From Chitinophagaceae bacterium (GTDB lineage Bacteria; Bacteroidota; Bacteroidia; Chitinophagales; Chitinophagaceae), in NCBI GenBank assembly GCA_004028795.1, contig SAIW01000021.1, forward strand, positions 1-64,000: DNA of 64,000 nt, given 5' to 3'. This document shows, piece after piece, positions 28,562-35,721 of the stretch. The notes beneath the pieces are model-generated. The model searched no databases. It had not been told where the DNA came from and worked only from the letters and a program-made list of their open reading frames with translations. The position numbers were made by a program, and so were the translations under genes. Position 1 is the first letter of the stretch. Every line of letters starts with the position of its first letter.

Positions 28562-30216
28562 TAAACCCGCATTTTCTTAAATGAATTAATTAAACCATTA
28601 GTTGATGAATCATGACTTTTTACAGTTTTTTCATCAATTAATTCTGGAAGTATTTTATTGGCTAATTGTTTTCCTAATTCAACACCCCATTGATCAAAAC
28701 TGAAAATATTCCAGATAACTCCCTGAACAAAAATTTTATGTTCATATAATGCAATTAAACTTCCTAAAGTAAAAGGAGTAATTTTTTTTATCAGGAATGA
28801 ATTGGTTGGTTTATTCCCTTCAAAAACTTTAAATGGCGTTAACTTTTTTATTTCATCTCCCTTTAAACCTGCTTTGCTTAATTCATCTTTTACCTCTTTT
28901 TCAGTTTTGCCATTCATTAATGCTTCAGTTTGGGCAAAAAAATTAGAAAGCAATTTAACATGATGGTCGGCAATAGGATTATGGCTTATTGCAGGAGCAA
29001 GAAAATCGCATGGAATTAAAACTTTTCCCTGATGTATCAGTTGGTAAAATGCATGTTGACCGTTAGTTCCCGGTTCGCCCCAAATAACCGGACCTGTTGT
29101 GTAATCTATATGGTTACCATTTCTATCCACTCCTTTGCCATTGCTTTCCATATTGCCTTGTTGAAAATAAGCTGAAAAGCGATGCATATATTGATCGTAA
29201 GGCAGTATTGCTTCTGATTGCACATTAAAAAAGTTGGTGTACCATAAACCAATTAATGCCATTAAAACAGGAATATTTTTATTGAATTTTTCTGATTTAA
29301 AATGTTCATCAATGGCGAAAGCCCCTTTTAAAAGTTCTTCGAAATTTTCGTAACCAATAGTTAAAGCAATTGATAAACCGATAGCACTCCAAAGAGAATA
29401 TCTTCCGCCAACCCAATCCCAAAACTCGAACATATTGGCTTTATCGATACCGAATTTGGTTACTTCTTTTTCATTGGTACTTAATGCTGCAAAGTGTTTG
29501 GCAATATGCTTTTCATCAACTGCTGTTTCTAAAAACCATGAACGTGCTGTGCGAGCATTCGTCATAGTTTCCTGTGTAGTAAAAGTTTTTGAAGCTACTA
29601 AAAACAGTGTTTCTTCTGGCTTAACTTTTTTTAAAGTTTCTGCTATATGTGTGCCATCAACATTGCTTACAAAAAAAGTTTCAATACCTTCTTTCCAATA
29701 TGGTTTTAAAGCTTCAGTAACCATTACAGGCCCTAAATCGCTACCGCCAATGCCAATATTTACTATGTATTTAATTTTTTTCCCTGTAAAGCCTTTCCAT
29801 TTACCACTGTGAATTTCTTCGCAGAATGCTTTCATATGAGCCTTTACTTTTTTAACCTGTGGCATTACATCTTTGCCATCAACTAAAATGGAAGTGTCTG
29901 AAAAATTTCTGAGAGCAGTATGCAAAACAGAACGGTGCTCTGTTTCATTAATTTTAATGCCTGCAAACATTGCATGAATAGCATCTTTTAGCTTACACTC
30001 ATCTGCCAATTGAAGTAATAGCTGCAAAGTTTTTTCTGTAATGATATTTTTTGAGTAATCAAAAAGAATATCACCGTAGTGCAGAGAAAATTTATTGAAT
30101 CTTTCATCATCTGCCGCAAACAAATCTTTCATATGCTTACGGCTCATTTCATCTTCGTAATGTTTTTTTAATAAAAACCAGGCTTGTGTTGTAGTTGGGT
30201 TTATTTTAGGAAACAT
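28561..30216 (-). CDS. pgi: Glucose-6-phosphate isomerase
   Basis: Interconverts glucose-6-phosphate and fructose-6-phosphate in glycolysis and gluconeogenesis. The 551-residue protein shows [16 protein letters not shown] near 153, the catalytic region [33 protein letters not shown] with His near 383 and the C-terminal PGI signature [20 protein letters not shown]. Typical length for the long bacterial form. It lies between ltaE (11 bp upstream) and a GNAT gene (1-bp overlap). It connects sugar uptake and the ROK kinase to glycolysis. Confidence 0.97.
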   Translation of the reverse strand: MFPKINPTTTQAWFLLKKHYEDEMSRKHMKDLFAADDERFNKFSLHYGDILFDYSKNIITEKTLQLLLQLADECKLKDAIHAMFAGIKINETEHRSVLHTALRNFSDTSILVDGKDVMPQVKKVKAHMKAFCEEIHSGKWKGFTGKKIKYIVNIGIGGSDLGPVMVTEALKPYWKEGIETFFVSNVDGTHIAETLKKVKPEETLFLVASKTFTTQETMTNARTARSWFLETAVDEKHIAKHFAALSTNEKEVTKFGIDKANMFEFWDWVGGRYSLWSAIGLSIALTIGYENFEELLKGAFAIDEHFKSEKFNKNIPVLMALIGLWYTNFFNVQSEAILPYDQYMHRFSAYFQQGNMESNGKGVDRNGNHIDYTTGPVIWGEPGTNGQHAFYQLIHQGKVLIPCDFLAPAISHNPIADHHVKLLSNFFAQTEALMNGKTEKEVKDELSKAGLKGDEIKKLTPFKVFEGNKPTNSFLIKKITPFTLGSLIALYEHKIFVQGVIWNIFSFDQWGVELGKQLANKILPELIDEKTVKSHDSSTNGLINSFKKMRV

Positions 30217-30227
30217 AATTTGTTTGT

Positions 30228-31250
30228 TTACAATTCTTTAATGGCTTGTATAGTTTTTTCAACCATTTCTTTTGTAATATCTAGATGTAAAACCATTCGT
30301 ATTTGTGTAGGAGAAATTGCAAAAAATAAGATTCCTTTCTCCTTCATTTTTTCTGAAAATTCTTTTGCAGAAAACCTGCCTTTTATTTCGCAGATAACGA
30401 TGTTTGTTTCAACGGGTAACATTTCACCAACAAAATCTTTGGTAAGTAAAGCATTGGCAATTGCTTGTGTATGTTGATGGTCAATAGCTAATCTATCAAT
30501 GTTGTTTTGTAAAGCATAAATGCCTGCTGCAGCAATAAAACCTGCTTGCCTCATACCGCCACCAAAAACTTTTCTTACTCTGCGAGCCTTTTTAATAAAG
30601 TCTTTTTTGCCCAATAAAACACTTCCCGCAGGTATACCTAAACCTTTACTTAAACAAATGGAAATAGAATCGAAAACTTCACCATATTGTTTTGGTGTTT
30701 CTTTTTTTGCAACAAGTGCATTAAAAAGCCTGGCACCATCTAAATGAAATTTTAAATTATTTTGAAGACATACTTCCTTAATCTTTTGAATTTCAGTAAA
30801 ATTATAGCAGCTTCCACCACCGCGATTAGCTGTATTTTCTAATGAAACCAAAGTACTTAACGGTTTATGAATATCATCGGGATTTATTGCTGCAAGCACC
30901 TGTTCTGCCTTAATTCTGCCTCTATCTCCGTCAATTAGTTTTGATGAACATAAGCTGTTAAATGCAATACCGCCACCTTCATATTGATAAATGTGACTCA
31001 TTTTGTCGCAAATAACTTCATCACCGGGTTGGGTATGAACTTTAATAGCAATTTGATTGGTCATGGTTCCGCTGGGGCAGAATAAACCTGATTCCATGCC
31101 AAACATCTCGGCTGCTAAAAGCTCTAATTCATTTACACTCGGATCTTCGCCAAAAACATCATCGCCAACTTTGGCTTTAAACATAGCTTCCTGCATGGCA
31201 GGAGAAGGTTTGGTAACGGTATCTGACCTGAAATCTATCAGTTGCTGCAT
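30228..31250 (-). CDS. ltaE: Low-specificity L-threonine aldolase
   Basis: Cleaves L-threonine or L-allo-threonine to glycine and acetaldehyde (PLP-dependent, fold type I). The 340-residue protein starts [15 protein letters not shown], the family hallmark, and has the PLP-binding Lys202 in [17 protein letters not shown], plus [13 protein letters not shown] and [10 protein letters not shown] (Asp171 for the pyridine ring). The first gene of the ltaE-pgi-GNAT operon. Substrate stereochemistry cannot be read from sequence. Confidence 0.92.
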   Translation of the reverse strand: MQQLIDFRSDTVTKPSPAMQEAMFKAKVGDDVFGEDPSVNELELLAAEMFGMESGLFCPSGTMTNQIAIKVHTQPGDEVICDKMSHIYQYEGGGIAFNSLCSSKLIDGDRGRIKAEQVLAAINPDDIHKPLSTLVSLENTANRGGGSCYNFTEIQKIKEVCLQNNLKFHLDGARLFNALVAKKETPKQYGEVFDSISICLSKGLGIPAGSVLLGKKDFIKKARRVRKVFGGGMRQAGFIAAAGIYALQNNIDRLAIDHQHTQAIANALLTKDFVGEMLPVETNIVICEIKGRFSAKEFSEKMKEKGILFFAISPTQIRMVLHLDITKEMVEKTIQAIKEL

Positions 31251-31297
31251 ACTTGCGAAGATAATAGTTTGCTATAATCTTTTTAAAGATGCCCATA

Positions 31298-31379
31298 GAA
31301 CAAAGCGTACAAGTGTCCAAAGGACTCCTTTGGAGAGTGATACCTGCCTACCGGCAGGCAGGCAACAGATGATACCATA
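31298..31379 (-). repeat. Dispersed repeat copy carrying two nested palindromes
   Basis: The minus strand reads TATGGTATCATCTGTTGC, then a palindrome CCTGCC-TGCCGGTAGGCAGG (31343-31362), TATCACTCT, a second palindrome CCAAAGGAGTCCTTTGG (31317-31333), then ACACTTGTACGCTTTGTTC. Without the two inserts the pieces line up with the ~43-bp repeat. It occupies most of the ltaE-rpoD gap, the remainder of which (31380-31556) is the rpoD leader. Confidence 0.75.
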
Positions 31380-31449
31380 AAAAGATAGCTTATTACACGA
31401 AAAATTTCAATAAACACAAGAAAAAATCGTTTTCTATCTTTTTGTGGCG

Positions 31450-31457
31450 TACCTTTG
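31450..31457 (+). promoter_or_regulatory. Probable -7 box of rpoD
   Basis: TACCTTTG matches TAnnTTTG about 100 bp before the rpoD start codon. The -33 position is T-rich (TCGTTTTC) but not a clean TTTG. It would give an approximately 90-nt leader. Confidence 0.45.
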
Positions 31458-31556
31458 CACGCCTTAATAAAAAGGGGATAAGTTTTAACTAAATTGTCGC
31501 AACAAAAGTTAATCTTTAGCTGTCTAACAAGCGTATTCTAAAAGCAATCATACAGT

Positions 31557-32414
31557 ATGAGGCAACTCAAAATCGCAACCCAGATTACCAACAGAGATTC
31601 TCAAGCCGTAGAAAAGTATCTGCAGGAAATTTCTAAAATTCCGATGATCACTCCCGAAGAGGAAACAACATTGGCTCAGAAAATTAAAATGGGTAATCAA
31701 AGGGCATTGGACAAGTTGGTGCAAGCCAACCTGAGGTTTGTGGTATCTGTGGCAAAGCAGTACCAGCATCAGGGTTTGAGCTTGAGTGATTTAATTAATG
31801 AAGGAAATCTTGGTTTAATTAAGGCAGCACAACGTTTTGATGAAACAAAAGGTTTTAAATTTATTTCTTACGCTGTTTGGTGGATTCGTCAATCTATTTT
31901 ACAGGCTTTAGCTGAACAGGGTCGTTTAGTTCGCTTGCCTCAAAACAAAATTGGTACTTACAATAAAGCCAATAAAGCCTATATGGCATTTGAGCAGGAA
32001 CATGAGCGTGAACCGAGTACAGAAGAGTTGAGTGATATTTTGGAGATGAGCGAAACTGAAATCAACAACATTTTTCAAAGCAACACCCGCCATACATCAT
32101 TAGATGCACCGGTGCATGAAGCAGAAGATGTAGCAATGGGAGATTTATTGGAAGGAAGTGATGATACAGATGATGATGTAATGAAAGACAGTTTGCGTGA
32201 AGAAATTCGCCGTGTTTTAAAATCTTTAAGCCCGAGAGAAGCAGAAATTGTAAACGCTTATTTCGGATTGGATGGAGAAAACGGTGTAACTATCGAACAA
32301 ATTGGGCAGAAATACGATTTAACAAAAGAACGTATTCGCCAAATTAAAGAAAGAGCTATTAAGCGTTTGCAAAAAGCAAGATACAGCAACGCTTTAAAAG
32401 CATATTTGGGATAG
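31557..32414 (+). CDS. rpoD: Primary RNA polymerase sigma factor (sigma-70 type)
   Basis: Directs RNA polymerase to housekeeping promoters. The 285-residue protein begins directly with region 1.2 (VEKYLQEISKIPMITPEEE), lacking region 1.1 as is usual in Bacteroidota. Region 2 contains ANLRFVVSVAKQYQHQGLSL, LINEGNLGLIKAAQRFDETKGFKF and SYAVWWIRQSILQAL. Region 3 and region 4 end with the HTH KYDLTKERIRQIKERAIKRL. This factor recognises the TTTG/TAnnTTTG promoters seen elsewhere in the window. A strong terminator follows the gene. Confidence 0.97.
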   Translation: MRQLKIATQITNRDSQAVEKYLQEISKIPMITPEEETTLAQKIKMGNQRALDKLVQANLRFVVSVAKQYQHQGLSLSDLINEGNLGLIKAAQRFDETKGFKFISYAVWWIRQSILQALAEQGRLVRLPQNKIGTYNKANKAYMAFEQEHEREPSTEELSDILEMSETEINNIFQSNTRHTSLDAPVHEAEDVAMGDLLEGSDDTDDDVMKDSLREEIRRVLKSLSPREAEIVNAYFGLDGENGVTIEQIGQKYDLTKERIRQIKERAIKRLQKARYSNALKAYLG

Positions 32415-32438
32415 TAAAGAAATAAGAAAGGTTAAGTA

Positions 32439-32468
32439 AAGCCCTCTGTTTTGGCAGGGGGCTTTTTA
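32439..32468 (+). terminator. Intrinsic terminator after rpoD
   Basis: AAGCCCTCTG pairs with CAGGGGGCTT (one G-T wobble) around TTTTGG, followed by TTTATT, 25 bases past the rpoD stop. Confidence 0.9.
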
Positions 32469-32519
32469 TTAGGTGTAAGGAGATTATCCCCAATTTCGTT
32501 TTAACTGTGTAAAATATCA

Positions 32520-32550
32520 TTGAATAAACTTTTTAGTAATAATAATTTTG
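32520..32550 (+). promoter_or_regulatory. trxB promoter
   Basis: TTG at 32520-32522 and TAATTTTG at 32543-32550 are 20 bp apart, matching the Bacteroidota -33/-7 pattern. The expected leader before the trxB ATG is about 14 nt. Confidence 0.7.
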
Positions 32551-32569
32551 TAATCCAAAAAATGAGCGG

Positions 32570-33517
32570 ATGGAAAATAATTCAGCAGAAAAAGTACATG
32601 TATTAATTATAGGAAGCGGACCGGCTGGGTATACAGCAGCTATTTATGCAGCAAGAGCTAATATGAAACCTGTTTTATATCAGGGAATACAACCAGGTGG
32701 ACAGTTAACCATAACTACTGAAGTTGAAAATTATCCCGGTTATGCAGATGGTGTGCAAGGTCCGGAAATGATGATTCATTTTGAAAAACAAGCAGCCAGA
32801 ATGGGTGCAGATATTCGATATGGTTTAGCTACAAAAGTTGACTTTTCACAACAACCTTATAAAGTTTGGATTGATGATGAAAAACTAATTGAAGCAGATG
32901 CTGTAATTATATGTACCGGTGCAAGTGCCAAATGGTTAGGCTTGCCAAGTGAGCAACGTTTAAACGGTTTTGGTGTTAGTGCCTGTGCAGTTTGCGATGG
33001 TTTCTTTTTTAAAGGAAAGGAAGTGGCAATTGTTGGTGCGGGAGATACTGCTGCTGAAGAAGCATTATACTTATCAAAACTTTGTACAACAGTACATATG
33101 ATTGTAAGAAGGGATACAATGCGTGCAAGTAAAGTAATGCAGGAGCGGGTACTTAATACGGTTAATATAAAAATTTACTGGAACAGTGAAACCGATGAAA
33201 TTTTAGGTGAACATAAAACAGAAGCTGTAAGAATAAAAAATACTAAAACAGGAGAAAAAGTAGAAGTACCCATAAGTGGATTCTTTGTTGCTATCGGACA
33301 TCAACCCAACAGCGATATTTTTAAAGGTTGGATTGATATGGATGAAACAGGCTATATTAAAACTATTCCCGGTACAAGCAAAACTAATGTAGAAGGGGTT
33401 TTTGCTGCCGGCGATGTTCAGGATAAAAACTATCGCCAAGCAGTAACAGCTGCAGGTAGTGGTTGCATGGCTGCTTTAGATGCCGAAAGGTATTTAAGTG
33501 CCAAAGGTTTAGTATAA
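32570..33517 (+). CDS. trxB: Thioredoxin-disulfide reductase
   Basis: FAD- and NADPH-dependent enzyme that keeps thioredoxin reduced in the cytoplasm. The 315-residue protein has the FAD motif LIIGSGPAGYTAAIYAARA (12-30), the redox-active pair Cys139 and Cys142 (SACAVCDGF), NADPH motif VGAGDTAAEEALYLS and the C-terminal FAD motif GVFAAGDVQDKNYRQA. Length and layout match the low-molecular-weight bacterial type. It has its own promoter and is not in an evident operon. Confidence 0.96.
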   Translation: MENNSAEKVHVLIIGSGPAGYTAAIYAARANMKPVLYQGIQPGGQLTITTEVENYPGYADGVQGPEMMIHFEKQAARMGADIRYGLATKVDFSQQPYKVWIDDEKLIEADAVIICTGASAKWLGLPSEQRLNGFGVSACAVCDGFFFKGKEVAIVGAGDTAAEEALYLSKLCTTVHMIVRRDTMRASKVMQERVLNTVNIKIYWNSETDEILGEHKTEAVRIKNTKTGEKVEVPISGFFVAIGHQPNSDIFKGWIDMDETGYIKTIPGTSKTNVEGVFAAGDVQDKNYRQAVTAAGSGCMAALDAERYLSAKGLV

Positions 33518-33559
33518 TTTCCTTTTATACATGCTGAAAACCGTTAATACATTTCTTCT

Positions 33560-33591
33560 TTTGCCTAAGAAGTTCAATTGTTGTATATTTG
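33560..33591 (+). promoter_or_regulatory. Promoter of the 61-residue protein gene
   Basis: TTTG (33560-33563) and TATATTTG (33584-33591) are separated by 20 bp, one of the best promoter matches in the window. The start codon lies 125 bp further on, so the transcript has a leader of roughly 120 nt. Confidence 0.8.
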
Positions 33592-33716
33592 CATCGCAAA
33601 ACAGTTAAGAGAATATCCTTCAAGCAATAATTCCCTGCTAACTGCACATAACGAAGCTGATACCTTTCAGCACTTGCCGCTAAAATATTTTTAGACAAAA
33701 CAAAAAGGAGACAATT

Positions 33717-33902
33717 ATGAACAGTAATGTTAATGTTCATTCTGTTATCAGAATGAAGGAAGAACAATTAAAGAAGCTGACAAATGAAGTGAAAGAAACA
33801 GTAGCAAAAGAACAAAAAACATTTGCAGCAGTTGATTTATGGCAAATTCAACGTAAAATGAAAACAGCTACAACAGCTTTTAAAAGATGGAACCTTAATT
33901 AA
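33717..33902 (+). CDS. Small basic helical protein of unknown function
   Basis: A 61-residue protein that I do not recognise as a named family. It is hydrophilic and probably all-helical (MKEEQLKKLTNEVKETVAKE), with net positive charge towards the C-terminus (LWQIQRKMKTATTAFKRWNLN). No signal peptide. It has a strong promoter, a ~120-nt leader, an unusually clear ribosome binding site (AAGGAG, 6 bases before ATG; Bacteroidota rarely use one) and its own terminator. Together these argue strongly that it is a real, highly expressed gene. The basic C-terminus and short length would suit nucleic-acid binding, but that is speculation. Confidence 0.85.
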   Translation: MNSNVNVHSVIRMKEEQLKKLTNEVKETVAKEQKTFAAVDLWQIQRKMKTATTAFKRWNLN

Positions 33903-33913
33903 TAACCTCTTTC

Positions 33914-33945
33914 ATCCCGTTCAAAAATTTTGAACGGGATTTTTC
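33914..33945 (+). terminator. Intrinsic terminator after the 61-residue protein gene
   Basis: ATCCCGTTCAAAA pairs perfectly with TTTTGAACGGGAT, followed by TTTTC, 12 bases past the stop codon. Confidence 0.92.
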
Positions 33946-34030
33946 TTTACTAAGCTTTACAATTTAAACTTTCGCCGAAAAAACTTTTCATTATTTTAAC
34001 CACATGATATTTTTATTAAAATAAATACTC

Positions 34031-34438
34031 ATGTTTAAAAGAAACAGGAAAGCAACAGTTATAGTTATACTGTCTGCTATAATATTTGTCGGTAATATTT
34101 CTTTTACCAATCATTTACAGCCAAGGTTTAAAAATTTGAAAGTATTATCTGCTAATATTGCAGATGAGCAGTTAGATGATGTTATGGATGGTTTTAAAGC
34201 CTCTTTAGGGGTAAAATGCAATTTTTGTCATGCTCCCTCTAAAACACAACAGGGTAAGATGGATATGGCCAGTGATGATAATGCCAGAAAAGATATTACA
34301 CGAGAGATGATGAGAATGACAAATGAAATGAACCAGAAATACATAGCTAATATTCCTCATACGGATACTGCCAAAATTCAAATGGTTACCTGTACTACCT
34401 GCCACAGAGGTCAGGCAAAACCTGTTGTTGCTAAATAA
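34031..34438 (+). CDS. Diheme c-type cytochrome (reaction-centre cytochrome-like)
   Basis: A 135-residue periplasmic protein, exported or anchored by an N-terminal hydrophobic segment (~8-24). Two heme c sites: CNFCH (63-67) and CTTCH (121-125). The region before heme 1 (ADEQLDDVMDGFKASLGVKC) is the signature of the short cytochromes related to the photosynthetic reaction-centre cytochrome c subunit, widespread in non-photosynthetic Bacteroidota and Acidobacteriota. Probable role is periplasmic electron transfer; the partner is not encoded nearby. Met residues between the hemes (REMMRMTNEM) could act as axial ligands. Confidence 0.9.
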   Translation: MFKRNRKATVIVILSAIIFVGNISFTNHLQPRFKNLKVLSANIADEQLDDVMDGFKASLGVKCNFCHAPSKTQQGKMDMASDDNARKDITREMMRMTNEMNQKYIANIPHTDTAKIQMVTCTTCHRGQAKPVVAK

Positions 34439-34477
34439 CATTTTCTATTTGTTTGAAAACTATTAGTTTGCAATTGC

Positions 34478-35644
34478 ATGAGCAAACTAAGGTTAGGAAT
34501 CATTTCAGATTGTATTCATTTTCAAAACCCCAATGGAAAGTTTGGAACTGAAACACATATTCTGCTGAAACAAATTGAGGCATTGGCATTTCATTTTTCA
34601 GAAGTGGTGCTTTGTTGCCCTGTTGTATTATTCGATGATAAAAAAATTGCTACTTACTACTCAATCAAAAACATAACAATTGTTCCCGTACCCAATGTGG
34701 GGGGAGATAGTTTTTCTGCCAAGCTTCAATTATTATCTGTAATACCTAAATGGTTTGCTGCTTTTAAAAAAGTAAATAAGCAAACAGATATAGTATATCA
34801 ACGTTTTCCGAATAATCTAAATATCCCCGGCTTTTTTTATTTTAAATTAAAAGGAAAGAAAACATTTGCAACTTATACAGGCACCTGGAAATCTTACCGT
34901 AACGAACCTGTAACGTATAGTTTTCAACGTTGGTTGTTAAAGCATTTTTTTAAAGGGCCGGTTTGGGCTTATATAGATGATGTAAGCCAAAACCCAAGCA
35001 TTCATGCAGGTTTCAGCCCATCTTATAAAAAAAATGTTTGGGATGAAGAAACAGAACAAGTAAATAAACGCATTGAAAAATTACAAACAGAAAACTTATC
35101 TGTTTTAAAAATGATAACTGTAGGAGCGTTAGTTGCAAATAAAAATCAGCAGCTAATTTTAAATGCCTGTTTGCAACTTAAAAAAGCAGGGATCAATTTT
35201 ACTTTAACAATTGTTGGTGATGGAATCTTGAAAGAACAGTATCAAGCTTTCATTCAGCAATATCAATTTCAAAATCAGATATTTTTAGTCGGGAAAAAAA
35301 CTGCTGAAGAGTTACGTGTTTTATATCGTGAAAATGATTTTGTTGTACAAGCACCTATTCATGAAGGTTTTGGAAAAGTACCTATTGAAGGTTTTTTTCA
35401 TGGATTAATTCCGGTTCTCTCAAACCTTACAATGGCAAATGCCATGACTGCAAACGAATTGCGTGGTTTCACTTTTAAAGTGAGCGATGAGAACGATTTA
35501 GTTAGAGTGCTTTCCTCAATATTTCAGCAACAAAATAAATTGCCGGACATAATTATAGCAGGCAGAAACTATGCTGCTTCGCAAACATTAGAAGCTTGGG
35601 CAGAAGCGTATTATAAAACCGTTTGCACCTTTTATAATGTATAA
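34478..35644 (+). CDS. GT4-family glycosyltransferase
   Basis: A 388-residue GT-B protein. N-terminal acceptor domain begins LRLGIISDCIHFQNPNGKFGTE with the Gly-rich loop, and the C-terminal donor-binding domain has MITVGALVANKNQQLIL, TIVGDGILKEQYQ and the E-x7-E motif EGFGKVPIEGFFHG. It probably transfers a sugar from a nucleotide-sugar during polysaccharide or glycolipid synthesis in the cytoplasm; acceptor and donor are unknown. It lies alone between the cytochrome gene (39 bp) and malQ, so a glycogen role cannot be excluded but is not indicated. Confidence 0.85.
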   Translation: MSKLRLGIISDCIHFQNPNGKFGTETHILLKQIEALAFHFSEVVLCCPVVLFDDKKIATYYSIKNITIVPVPNVGGDSFSAKLQLLSVIPKWFAAFKKVNKQTDIVYQRFPNNLNIPGFFYFKLKGKKTFATYTGTWKSYRNEPVTYSFQRWLLKHFFKGPVWAYIDDVSQNPSIHAGFSPSYKKNVWDEETEQVNKRIEKLQTENLSVLKMITVGALVANKNQQLILNACLQLKKAGINFTLTIVGDGILKEQYQAFIQQYQFQNQIFLVGKKTAEELRVLYRENDFVVQAPIHEGFGKVPIEGFFHGLIPVLSNLTMANAMTANELRGFTFKVSDENDLVRVLSSIFQQQNKLPDIIIAGRNYAASQTLEAWAEAYYKTVCTFYNV

Positions 35645-35721
35645 TTTTCTCAAAAAAATAATCTAATGTGTGCTTTTTACACATTAATGAATTACCTTAG
35701 CATTCCAAAAATTTTAACGAC

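Noticed and set aside
29435-29812. 125-codon frame antisense to pgi
   Set aside because: Overlaps a fully supported, highly conserved gene and has no recognisable product.
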